From: Promethearchaeota archaeon
GTDB taxonomy: Archaea; Asgardarchaeota; Lokiarchaeia; Sigyniarchaeales; SOKP01
Length of the DNA stretch: 64,000 nt
Direction: 5' to 3'
NCBI GenBank assembly: GCA_029838195.1
Contig: JALGVJ010000010.1
Location: 1-64,000 of the forward strand
The position numbers were made by a program, and so were the translations under genes. The notes under the pieces are model-generated. The model was not told where the DNA came from, made no database searches, and was given only the letters and a program-made list of their open reading frames with translations. Below, in pieces: positions 10,533-21,606 of the stretch (within the stretch, counting starts at the first letter, position 1; the number at the start of each line of letters is the position of its first letter).

Positions 10533-11717
10533 ATGATAAACATTAAAGATGTAGAACATGTAGTCGCATATAAAGATCCGGAGTTAGCTCACGCTTGTAA
10601 TCAAGGCAGTTTAATTCTATTGCAAAATGGTGAACTCTTATTAGGCTTCAACGAAGAAAGATATCCTGTTCATGCAGATAGTGGTCAAGCTTGTTTCATT
10701 AAATCAAAAGATGGAGGAAAAACGTGGGATCCTTCTACCAAAAAAATAGTTTGGCCTTATACTGAATTTCAAGGCAATTGGGACTGTGCCTTCGCCCAAT
10801 TATCTGATGGCACGATAATCATGCACTCGCGCGTGTGCCATTTCCTCGCACCACGAGGCATCAAATATGAAGGAGACCAGATTCTCGGAATGCCCCCGCC
10901 AGGGATGCCAGAACGATTAAAAAGGCAAACGGGATACGTGGTATTTAAATCAAAAGATAATGGAAATACTTGGATGGGGCCTATCGAAGTTAATACGAGT
11001 CCTATTGCGAGCTCGTCATGGTCACCTTATGCTTGTGGAGGCTCTGGCGCAGGACATGTTATTGAACTTCCGGATAAAGGATTATTAATGCCCTTAGAGG
11101 GTACAATCTCCCAAGAAGCAGAACCAGGAATGGGACCTGAACCGACCCGTTGTTTTTTGTTGAGATCAGATGATGGCGGTGATAATTGGGAATATTGGTC
11201 TACTGTAGCCTATGATCCTGCGGGTATTATTAGTTTTATGGAGCCCGGCATGACCCGTCTCAACGATGGAAAATTAATTTGCTTGATGCGAACGCAACAT
11301 AAGCCAAAGCGGCAAGATAACTTATGGTTTACGTGGTCGGATGATGATGGCATCACGTGGGCCCCTCCCAAGAGAACATCCTTGTGGGGATATCCGGCGG
11401 CCGTCAAGCAATTAAGAGATGGACGCGTATTAGCAGTATATAGTTATAGAAAGGCACCATGGGGTGTACGGGGATGCATATCTGACGATGGCTTAATATG
11501 GGATATAAAGAATGAGTTTATCATTAGGGAAGGTGGCGTTCCAGAACCCGTGCTTGGCGAAACCCTGCAAGATGCATTAATAATGATGCAATATTGGCAT
11601 ATAGGATACCCAACTGTGGCTCAATTAGAGGATGAGACGATTGTAGTTGCTTATCATGAATATAGCCAAGATGAGCATCCTCTCCATTACATGATGGTCA
11701 CGCGCTTCAAGCTTTAA
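10533..11717 (+). CDS. BNR-repeat sialidase-like protein
   Basis: Repeated Asp-box-like motifs (SKDGGKTWDPST, SKDNGNTWMGP, SDDGGDNWEYW, SDDDGITWAPP). Confidence 0.85.
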   Translation: MINIKDVEHVVAYKDPELAHACNQGSLILLQNGELLLGFNEERYPVHADSGQACFIKSKDGGKTWDPSTKKIVWPYTEFQGNWDCAFAQLSDGTIIMHSRVCHFLAPRGIKYEGDQILGMPPPGMPERLKRQTGYVVFKSKDNGNTWMGPIEVNTSPIASSSWSPYACGGSGAGHVIELPDKGLLMPLEGTISQEAEPGMGPEPTRCFLLRSDDGGDNWEYWSTVAYDPAGIISFMEPGMTRLNDGKLICLMRTQHKPKRQDNLWFTWSDDDGITWAPPKRTSLWGYPAAVKQLRDGRVLAVYSYRKAPWGVRGCISDDGLIWDIKNEFIIREGGVPEPVLGETLQDALIMMQYWHIGYPTVAQLEDETIVVAYHEYSQDEHPLHYMMVTRFKL

Positions 11718-11847
11718 TTTTTGGATTCAAATCCTTCATAAAATTGAATTTTCTTTTTTTTTTAAAAATATCCAAGATACTTTCCAGAACATTCCAAAAC
11801 TAAATATAGAATTCATGATTTTAATTCCCATAATACCATAAAATAGG

Positions 11848-12507
11848 ATGATAATGTTCGATTTTACCAGATTTGAAATAATTGATATTTCTTACACGGT
11901 AATTCCCGGTGAAGATCCGGATCGTCCTTTTGCGATCCAAAAAGCTCTTTTGCAAGATTATACTTTTCGATATGATATATTAAAGACGCATTCACACGTG
12001 GGAACGCACGTAGAAGTAGGGGCTCATTTTTATGAAGGGGGCAAGACTATAACGGATATACCCTTGGATAGATTTCATGGTCCTGGCGTATTATTACCCG
12101 TTAGAGAAATGGTGGTAACGGAGGAATATTGCGAAGGTATTCTTGAAGGGAAAATAAAGGAGGGAGACATCATCGTGATTCGAAATGATACGGGGATAAA
12201 ATTGTCAAAACAACAGATATATTTAGAAGGGGAAGAAAAATTGCCTAAATTAACACCAAGTGCTGCCAAGTGGATGGTACGATACAAGCCGAAATTATTA
12301 GTCTTAGATTTTATACGTTTTGGGGAAGATATTGAGGAAACGCGACAATTTCATGATATTTTAATGAGTCAAGGCACTTGGTTCGTGGAATTCGTGGATA
12401 ATTTGGACAAGATCACGCGCGATCGATTTTATGTAATGGCATTGCCCTATAAAGTTCAAGGATTAGACAGCAGTTTTTGTAGAGCAATTATAATTCAAGA
12501 AAAATAA
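11848..12507 (+). CDS. Cyclase family protein (kynurenine formamidase-like)
   Basis: DISYTVIPGEDPDRPF; KTHSHVGTHVEVGAHFYEGGKTITDIPLDRFHGPGVLL. Confidence 0.85.
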   Translation: MIMFDFTRFEIIDISYTVIPGEDPDRPFAIQKALLQDYTFRYDILKTHSHVGTHVEVGAHFYEGGKTITDIPLDRFHGPGVLLPVREMVVTEEYCEGILEGKIKEGDIIVIRNDTGIKLSKQQIYLEGEEKLPKLTPSAAKWMVRYKPKLLVLDFIRFGEDIEETRQFHDILMSQGTWFVEFVDNLDKITRDRFYVMALPYKVQGLDSSFCRAIIIQEK

Positions 12508-12519
12508 GGTAGATTTAAA

Positions 12520-13611
12520 ATGGTTTTTTCTTTTTTAGAAAAACAAGACCTATTTTTTTCCCGGACTGAAGGATATCATACCTATCGAATTCCGGCCATG
12601 GTGGTGTCCACGAAAGGAACTATTCTTGTCTTTGCTGAAGCGAGGAAATTGGATAGTGATTGGGCACCTAGTTCCATCGTAATGAAACGCAGTCATGATG
12701 GGGGAATTTCATGGGAACCCATGAGAACCCTTGTATCTGATGATAAAAAGCCTATGCATAATCCCGTGCCAATTGTATCGAATAAGTCTAACACGATTCA
12801 TTTCCTTTATTGTAATAATTATAAGAAAGCCTTTTACATGCAAAGTGATGATGATGGAGGCACTTTCACGGAACCACGAGAAATAACGGACGTATTTGAA
12901 TCTTTTAAATCAAAATATAAATTTCGAATTCTTGCAACTGGTCCGGGGCATGGAATTCAGCTTAAAAATGGTCGCCTCATCGTTCCGGTATGGCTTGCGC
13001 GCCGGCACATCCATAGACCTTCCGTAATTTCCGTGATTTATTCTGATGATGAGGGAGATACATGGCACGCAGGTGAAATCATTTTAGGCTCCCTCGTGAA
13101 TCCAAGTGAATCCCAAGCAGTACAATTAGCTAATGGAGATGTTTTATTAAACATTCGAAATGAAACTGAAATTAGTAGGAGAGCCATATCTATTAGTAAG
13201 AATGGAGCAACTGATTGGAGTGAACCCGTGTTCGATCATGCATTACTTGAGCCAACTTGTCAAGCAAGCATCATCCGCTTTACTCTTCAAGAAAAAGAAG
13301 GGAAGAATAGAATTCTCTTCTCAAATCCGGATTCTCTTGAAGGGGAACCGGGCGTGTTCAATATTCGACCTCGAAGAAATCTTACAATTAAAATGAGTTA
13401 TGACGAATGTAAAACTTGGGCTTTCAGTAAAGTTTTAGAAAAAGGAGTAGCTGGATATTCTGACCTTGCGATTGGAAAAGATTATACTATTTATTGTTTT
13501 TATGAGAGAGGCAGTGCATCGGGAAGTGATTTTGATACATCATTTCTCTGTCTTGCCCGATTTAATATAGAATGGCTCACGGATGGAAAAGACACGATCA
13601 ATTTTTCATGA
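12520..13611 (+). CDS. Sialidase (exo-alpha-sialidase-like, BNR repeats)
   Basis: YHTYRIPAMVVSTKGTILVFAEAR (RIP motif), SHDGGISWEP, YSDDEGDTWHAGE. Confidence 0.88.
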   Translation: MVFSFLEKQDLFFSRTEGYHTYRIPAMVVSTKGTILVFAEARKLDSDWAPSSIVMKRSHDGGISWEPMRTLVSDDKKPMHNPVPIVSNKSNTIHFLYCNNYKKAFYMQSDDDGGTFTEPREITDVFESFKSKYKFRILATGPGHGIQLKNGRLIVPVWLARRHIHRPSVISVIYSDDEGDTWHAGEIILGSLVNPSESQAVQLANGDVLLNIRNETEISRRAISISKNGATDWSEPVFDHALLEPTCQASIIRFTLQEKEGKNRILFSNPDSLEGEPGVFNIRPRRNLTIKMSYDECKTWAFSKVLEKGVAGYSDLAIGKDYTIYCFYERGSASGSDFDTSFLCLARFNIEWLTDGKDTINFS

Positions 13612-13615
13612 ATTT

Positions 13616-15007
<1,392 letters not shown>

Positions 15008-15347
15008 CTATTTTTAATTCGAGTTATAAAAACAAATTTTCTAAATGAATAAAAAATTTCTTTTCTTTACACTAACATTAAAAAAGAAATGACAAATTTC
15101 ACAGATTTAAGGTTCTTGAAATCTTTTTTCTTTCCCAAAAGCAATGATTCCAATAAGAAGGGATTCAACAAGATGTCTTATCTAATGAGAAGTGAAGTGT
15201 TTTATCAACACCCTAAATCATTTTAATGAACTTTATTAAAGATCATATCTTCTTTTTTTTTTTTAAAAAGGAAAAGAGACAAATTTTGGATGAATTCATT
15301 GCTAATTTACCATTATTATTATAAATAAATTATCATCTTATATTATC

Positions 15348-17240
15348 GTGCCAATCACTCCTCTTTCTCGTGCTGAAATAGAATCTATTAAGCAAGATTT
15401 ACGTTCAAATGGATGGCATTCCAAGGCCACCATGAACCACGAGCTACGCTTTAGCTTGAAAAGAAATAATGTCATTACTCTTGCTATCAAAATTCCACTC
15501 AGGCTAGCGATTAAAACGGAGATTCCCGTTGAAATCGTGAAATTTCATTTGTCCATAACTTGGCAATTTTGGAATTTAAACACCATCATGAGCACTTTCC
15601 TTCAAGATTTAAGAAGGAACTTGGAACAGCTGAAAGAGGAAGTGAAAATTGATTTTAATTTCTCTCAAGAAGAACAAGACTCGAAATTGATAGAACTTTT
15701 CAATGACGTAATGCCCGAGCCTCTAAAAGAAGAAGATGAGCGGACGTTTCTAAATCGCCTTCGAATTGCCATGCTAAATAATGAAACTCTTTGTCATGAA
15801 ATTCCTGATGAGATCCTCCAAGTAATCGTGACCGTGATTGAGAAATTAGGACTTTCTTCCTCCTTCAAGATCCCTTGGGAATTAAAAAAAGGAATTGCCC
15901 GTTTTCGCATTTCGGATCTCTTGATCTTTTCTAATGAAGAAACGGAATATTTTTTATTAGAAAAGGATGGATACATGACATATTTTAAAGATATTTATTA
16001 CCAAGAAAAATTTTACATGAGGGCTTTTTTTGAAAGCTTTTTCCTCCCCTTCTTCCTCTCCTTTTATGAAAAAAAAGAATTTGGAGAACAGATTCAAATT
16101 TTCTTAGAAAACTGGATAATATTCTGTAGAATGCTCCTAAACACTCTCTTCAAACTCGTGGATTCTCTCTCCATCAATTATAATGAATTCGTGCAATTCC
16201 ATCCCGAAAAAGAATTATTAAGCAATAAATTTGAGGATAATCGAAATAATTTTCCCTTTTCTGCCCTATACCACGAGACTCTCTTCCAAAAAGAACTATC
16301 TTCTATACAAAATGAACTTTTAATCGCTCCTCCAACCAATTTCAAGGTAATGCAATCCATTACTTTTCTCGTCGAAGCAAAGGACTTGATAGAATCCCTG
16401 AAATTTAAAGACGCTTTAAAACTTTTAGAAGAAGCCGCACAAATATTTAAAAAGCATGATCAAGTAAAACTTCTTCTCTCCACCTATTTTTTGCTAGCTA
16501 AAATTTATAAAATCCTAAGGCAATACAATATCTCCTTAAAATATCTGAAAAATTCATTTGAATTAACGAAAACCGGGAAAATCCCCATTAATCTTATCCT
16601 TAAGGTTCATCATAAATTAGGAAAGTTGTATTTCCTATTAAATCGCCCTGAAGAAGCTCTCTATCACCTCAATATCCTCGTTAATTTCTCCGAACATGAA
16701 AAACAATTCGCCGTTCCAGTGAAATATTTAGGACATGCTTATCTCTTGCTAGGAATTATCCATTCCCGCAAAAAAAATGTAGCACAGTCAAAAACATGCT
16801 TCAAAAAAGCTAAAGAATTAGGAAAAATCCATCCCGTGACATTTGTGAAATTGTTTCTATTCCGAATTAAAGAATTCTCGAAAAATAATAAAATCTCTCA
16901 AGCCCTTAAATATATTAACGCCCTATTTACTTCAGAAGAAATTAACATTGAAAATCCCGATTATATCGATTATTACATTGATATTTTATTTGAACTCGCA
17001 CGAATTTATATTTACCACAGAAAAAGTAAGAAAAAGGCCCTTCAAGTACTCTTAAAACTTAATAAAATCCTCAAGAACATGAGATCTTCCGTAAAAAAAA
17101 TCGAATTTACCGTTCAATGGAATGTATTGATGGGCTCTTATTTTAAATTCTTTGAAAATGATGAACATGAATTCAAAAAACATTTATTAAAAAGCGAACA
17201 ACTAAAAGAAAAATTAAGAAAAATCGGTGTCATGCAATAA
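15348..17240 (+). CDS. TPR-like repeat protein of unknown function (GTG start)
   Basis: Helical repeats such as LKYLKNSFELTKTGKIPINLILKVHHKLGKLYFLLNRPEEALYHL. Confidence 0.6.
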   Translation: MPITPLSRAEIESIKQDLRSNGWHSKATMNHELRFSLKRNNVITLAIKIPLRLAIKTEIPVEIVKFHLSITWQFWNLNTIMSTFLQDLRRNLEQLKEEVKIDFNFSQEEQDSKLIELFNDVMPEPLKEEDERTFLNRLRIAMLNNETLCHEIPDEILQVIVTVIEKLGLSSSFKIPWELKKGIARFRISDLLIFSNEETEYFLLEKDGYMTYFKDIYYQEKFYMRAFFESFFLPFFLSFYEKKEFGEQIQIFLENWIIFCRMLLNTLFKLVDSLSINYNEFVQFHPEKELLSNKFEDNRNNFPFSALYHETLFQKELSSIQNELLIAPPTNFKVMQSITFLVEAKDLIESLKFKDALKLLEEAAQIFKKHDQVKLLLSTYFLLAKIYKILRQYNISLKYLKNSFELTKTGKIPINLILKVHHKLGKLYFLLNRPEEALYHLNILVNFSEHEKQFAVPVKYLGHAYLLLGIIHSRKKNVAQSKTCFKKAKELGKIHPVTFVKLFLFRIKEFSKNNKISQALKYINALFTSEEINIENPDYIDYYIDILFELARIYIYHRKSKKKALQVLLKLNKILKNMRSSVKKIEFTVQWNVLMGSYFKFFENDEHEFKKHLLKSEQLKEKLRKIGVMQ

Positions 17241-17259
17241 TATCCCGTTATTAAATTCT

Positions 17260-17463
17260 TTAGGCACCAAACCTGGAACGCCTAGCTCCAAGACTATCAG
17301 GCTGGCCTGCGTATTTTCTCTGAATGACTCTTTTAATGTAAAGATCTCTAAATCGCATTCTCGGTGGCTTCTTAGGAACGGCATTTACACCACTCTTGCT
17401 AATCTTAGGCGTTTGCTGGCGCACTTTTCCCGCTTTAGTTAAACTACCATGAGAACCGGGCAT
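17260..17463 (-). CDS. rps30e: 30S ribosomal protein eS30
   Basis: MPGSHGSLTKAGKVRQQTPKISKSG..., characteristic S30e N-terminus. Confidence 0.9.
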   Translation of the reverse strand: MPGSHGSLTKAGKVRQQTPKISKSGVNAVPKKPPRMRFRDLYIKRVIQRKYAGQPDSLGARRSRFGA

Positions 17464-17882
17464 TTTGGCTCACTTACTCTTTTTTGATAATTTTTATAAA
17501 TTATTTTCTTTAATTTTGAAAATAATTATTATATTATGAATTTTTTCGTTTGATATGTGGTTTTTAAATTATTATTAAAAAAAAGCCAGAATAACATCTC
17601 ATTTAAAACCTAAAATTTCAAATTACTAGCAATTAAAACACCAAGAAAAACCATGAAAATATGTTCATTTTTCTTGTTCTTTTAAAATATTATTCTTGAA
17701 AAATAGATATATCATAAAATTTCTTCGGGCTTTATTTGAAAGTGGTTAAAATTTCGATTTAATTGATTTTCGTTTCTCATGAATTATGATTAAAGATTGG
17801 ACTCCTTATAATTTAATATGTTTGGACCTATTTTATACCATGAGCTTAATGTGTTAAATAACATGTATAAAAATTTTTTACC

Positions 17883-18044
17883 ATGACCGGTGAAAAAAGT
17901 AAAACAAATAAAGAAGTATTTGATAAAGAAGACGTGAAAATCCTCATCGGAGAAAAATTAATCACCTGTTTTGCATGCGGTGAAAGAATCGATAAAAATT
18001 CCGAAATTTGCCCTTTTTGTAATACCAAGCAAAATATTAAATGA
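17883..18044 (+). CDS. Small zinc-ribbon protein (53 aa)
   Basis: MTGEKSKTNKEVFDKEDVKILIGEKLITCFACGERIDKNSEICPFCNTKQNIK*; CxxC...CxxC. Confidence 0.65.
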   Translation: MTGEKSKTNKEVFDKEDVKILIGEKLITCFACGERIDKNSEICPFCNTKQNIK

Positions 18045-18414
18045 TCATGACACTAAATCAACTTACCCCGCCAATATTTCGAAATTGACACAATCCATTG
18101 AACATTTAATCATCTCAGAACGTGCTTGTTCATTGGCATTCCGCTTGTTTTAGTTTAAATAAGATCTTATTAAATAAAGGTATTTCATTTCATGGCTCGT
18201 GAAAAGTGGAGCATGACATGTTTGAATTTTAATTTTCGATGGTTCTATTCCTAATTTCCACGTGCCATCCTCCGACTGATTCTTAAACCCCCATTAATTC
18301 TCATGATGAGAAAAAATGCATTCAAAAGATTACATGTAAAAAATTTCGTGCATCTTGGGTTCGCATAATACTTTTATCTCATAAAAGAAAATCTCTTGAA
18401 AATAAAAAAAAGGA

Positions 18415-18555
18415 TGGGAACTGAGGGATTTGAACCCCCGACCAACAGGTTTCTGCTCGGAAATTGCTTGCCGAAGGGATCTGGAGCCTTGCGGTCAAGA
18501 GCATGAATAAATCATTCTCTATAATTGCCGCGATACCGAGCTTCGCCAAGTTCCC
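18415..18555 (-). tRNA. tRNA-Trp (CCA) containing two introns (18490-18526 and 18451-18480)
   Basis: Spliced: GGGAACT TG GCGA AGCTCGGTA TCGC G GCAGG CTCCAGA CCTGT TGGTC GGGGG TTCAAAT CCCTC AGTTCCC A = 74 nt, all stems paired. Confidence 0.85.
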
Positions 18556-18755
18556 GCAAATTTACCAATTCCCGCCAAATTCCTGTAATTTTTTAACATC
18601 TTTGAAACATGTCTTGAATCCGAGGTAAGTCATACCCATCATTTTCAAGCTTTCAAACTTGATATTAATTAATACCCCATTATATTTGAGTTTAATCAAA
18701 GTAATAAAAAGAATCCTACTCAAGAACTTTCATTAATTTTCCAACAAATTCAAAT

Positions 18756-19220
18756 ATGATTAAAAAAATTTTTACTTTAGAGATGAATAAAGAACGATTA
18801 ATGCGATATAAAGCAAAATTGAATTATTTAGAAAATACCATTGGAAATTTAGAAGAATGGACTGGAGATATTAATCATGAATATTTTGTTAACGAATTAA
18901 ATTTACAAAAAAAATACGGTATTTATCATGCTTTCCAAATTGCGGTAGAAATCATTACGGATATAACAGCGATGATCGTTAAGGACGAAAAGACCATGCC
19001 TAAAGATGATTATTCAAATATTTCTATTCTCGTGAAAAAGAAAATCATAGACCCTTTAAGCGGTAAGAATTTAAAAGAAGCGAATGGATTAAGAAACAGA
19101 ATAGTACATGATTATAATGGTTTAAATGATTCTATCGCATATGAACGCATGATAATTCTTATTAAAAGTTTTAAAACTTTTTTAAAAGATGTAAATCAAT
19201 GGTTAATAAAAAACTCTTAA
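18756..19220 (+). CDS. HEPN domain toxin, HepT-like
   Basis: RNRIVHDY = Rx4HxY HEPN motif; paired with the overlapping MNT gene. Confidence 0.85.
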   Translation: MIKKIFTLEMNKERLMRYKAKLNYLENTIGNLEEWTGDINHEYFVNELNLQKKYGIYHAFQIAVEIITDITAMIVKDEKTMPKDDYSNISILVKKKIIDPLSGKNLKEANGLRNRIVHDYNGLNDSIAYERMIILIKSFKTFLKDVNQWLIKNS

Positions 19221-19597
19221 AGCAAATAAGAAAAGATTTTACAAGAGTTATAAAAACTAAGAAAATCTTAGGAATTCTCTTATATGGTTCACGTGTTAAT
19301 AATATGGAAACTAATAGAAGTGATATTGATATTTGCGTTGTAGCACCTGAAGAGAACGATGTGGAATTATTGTCATTCATTTTACAAAGTGTAAACGTGA
19401 CCTTGAGAAAATATGATGTGAGATTATTTAATGAATTGCCCCTTTATATAAAAATTCAAGTGATTGAACGAGGTATTTTAATTTGTTCGCCAAACAAATT
19501 CGATCTCTACGAATATTTCTATATCTATCGAAAATTATGGAATGATCAAAAACACCGACAAGAGGTTTCCAGAGAAGATTTACTTTCTCTTGAATGA
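19199..19597 (+). CDS. MNT nucleotidyltransferase antitoxin, MntA-like
   Basis: LLYGSRVNNMETNRSDIDICVVAP (GSx10DxD motif). Confidence 0.88.
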   Translation: MVNKKLLKQIRKDFTRVIKTKKILGILLYGSRVNNMETNRSDIDICVVAPEENDVELLSFILQSVNVTLRKYDVRLFNELPLYIKIQVIERGILICSPNKFDLYEYFYIYRKLWNDQKHRQEVSREDLLSLE

Positions 19598-19848
19598 TTA
19601 TAACTTCATTCCTTGTTTAAGAATTATTTGAATTTTAAAAGATGCGTACTTATTATCATTTAATCTATATCAGACTATTATTTTAAGAAGAATTTATTTA
19701 ATCCATGAAACAGATGTTCGGTTGATTTTTCCTTGATTTCGAACTGATCTAGGAAAAAAAACAAATGATTTAAATACAAGTTTCATCATATTAATATTAG
19801 TAAACATCTTATTGATATTAAAACATAAAAAAAAGGTCCCCTCTATTC

Positions 19849-19965
19849 ATGTGCTCCTATAACATGTACTGGCAAGGGAAAAAACTTGAGCCTCAAGAGG
19901 CAGATGAGCCATCCTTTCCTCAAGAGGAGCTGGTTCCCGAGCTAAACAAGCCTACTTTTAATTAA
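19849..19965 (+). CDS. Candidate 38-aa microprotein
   Basis: MCSYNMYWQGKKLEPQEADEPSFPQEELVPELNKPTFN*; more GC-rich than its surroundings; not in the ORF track. Confidence 0.35.
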   Translation: MCSYNMYWQGKKLEPQEADEPSFPQEELVPELNKPTFN

Positions 19966-20101
19966 ATCTTTTCTTTTTTTTCATTTCTTTATCATTAATA
20001 GCTCAAATCCCTTTTTTAACGAATTTTACTCATTATTTGCAATTTTTTTGATGAAAAATCAATGAAAAATTATAAATAAGAGGCTCGATAAAATTACTAT
20101 T

Positions 20102-20923
20102 ATGCCACTTGTAGATGTAAATGATATAAAAATATATTATGAAATCCATGGTGAAGGAGAGCCGGTCATTCTCCACCACGGCTATGGTGCCACGGCAAAA
20201 ATCTGGATTGGCCAAATTGGAGAGCTTTCAAAACATTTCAAAGCAATTACTTTAGATTGCCGAAGTTCTGGCCGTTCTGATCATCCTACTGAGCCCTATA
20301 CACTAGATACGCTTGTAGAAGACCTGAAAGGGTTAATGGATGCGTTAAATATTCAAAAAACACATTTAATCGGGCAATCAATGGGCGGCTGGATTTCTCA
20401 AAATTTTGTATTGAAATATCCGGAGCGCGTGAATAAGCTCGTCTTAATTGGTACAAACTACACAGGAGCTGGAATACAATTTATGAAAAACGCCATGATC
20501 AATAATTACGAGCTTCAAAAGAAGGATAAGCTTCAAGCATATTGGAATTATGCGAAATTAACACATTATCGGCAGTATATAAAAGAGATGCAGGCAGATT
20601 TGAAAAAGAAATTTTATGGGCTATGGAGCGCAGAGGATTTGATAAATGAACTAACAGAAAATCACATGACACCTCAAGACTATGAATTATTAGCTAAAGC
20701 CATAGAAAAACATGACGTGACGGATAGATTATCGGAAATAAAAGCTCCAACTTTACTGATTGCTAGTTCGCACGACAAATTATCTCCTAAATCGGTCATG
20801 GAAGAAATTCATCAAGGCATTCCAAATAGTCGATTAGAAATAATCAATAAGACTGCTCATCATGTTTTTCTTGAAGCGGCGCCGCAGGTAAATCAATTAA
20901 TCATTGATTTTTTAAAGTCGTGA
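20102..20923 (+). CDS. Alpha/beta hydrolase
   Basis: VILHHGYGATAKIW; GQSMGGWIS nucleophile elbow; C-terminal His in NKTAHHVFLE. Confidence 0.92.
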   Translation: MPLVDVNDIKIYYEIHGEGEPVILHHGYGATAKIWIGQIGELSKHFKAITLDCRSSGRSDHPTEPYTLDTLVEDLKGLMDALNIQKTHLIGQSMGGWISQNFVLKYPERVNKLVLIGTNYTGAGIQFMKNAMINNYELQKKDKLQAYWNYAKLTHYRQYIKEMQADLKKKFYGLWSAEDLINELTENHMTPQDYELLAKAIEKHDVTDRLSEIKAPTLLIASSHDKLSPKSVMEEIHQGIPNSRLEIINKTAHHVFLEAAPQVNQLIIDFLKS

Positions 20924-21255
20924 ACCCTCCGAAAACCGTCCACGCGTTAATCAATCGAGAATCTTGGGTTATTAATCTTCACTTAGAGTAAAAAGAATAT
21001 TAATAGCAAGTGAATCAATAAAATCCATGATGGGATCACAATATAAGGAAATAGAATGGGTCATGGTTAAATTTTTCGAGGGTAAAAATAAATTTTAAAA
21101 AATTTTTTTCCATTTATAATGACTTTTCATAGAAATGAACAAATTTATATTAATCAATTTTTATTATTTAATAAATAAAGCGAGGATTTTGTCGCTCAAA
21201 AGGATAAATTCTTTTAAATGAATCATTTCTTTTCATCTTTCTATATCGGTATAAA

Positions 21256-21429
21256 ATGACGGAACTCATGCCTCAAAAGGTAAAAATCAGCTCAACTTTA
21301 AAAACGTGCGAAAAATGCGGAAACCTGATGGTAAATAGAGTTATCATCATAAAAAATGGTAAGGGCATCAAGGAGAGACAAAAAATTTATCAGTGCATCG
21401 TGTGCCGTCATTGGATACCTAAAAAATAA
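21256..21429 (+). CDS. Small zinc-ribbon protein (57 aa)
   Basis: MTELMPQKVKISSTLKTCEKCGNLMVNRVIIIKNGKGIKERQKIYQCIVCRHWIPKK*. Confidence 0.6.
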   Translation: MTELMPQKVKISSTLKTCEKCGNLMVNRVIIIKNGKGIKERQKIYQCIVCRHWIPKK

Positions 21430-21606
21430 TATTTCCTCCTATTTTTTGTTTCTGGCTTTCTCATGCTATTTTTCTTTCTATCTGATATTAAAGAAGGCGA
21501 AAAGATCGTTTGATTTAAGTGTTTTATTATTTATTAAAAAATGGTTCAGTATTTTTTTTATACATGACGAATTTGTTTATAATGGACATGCGGAGGGAAT
21601 AACTGA

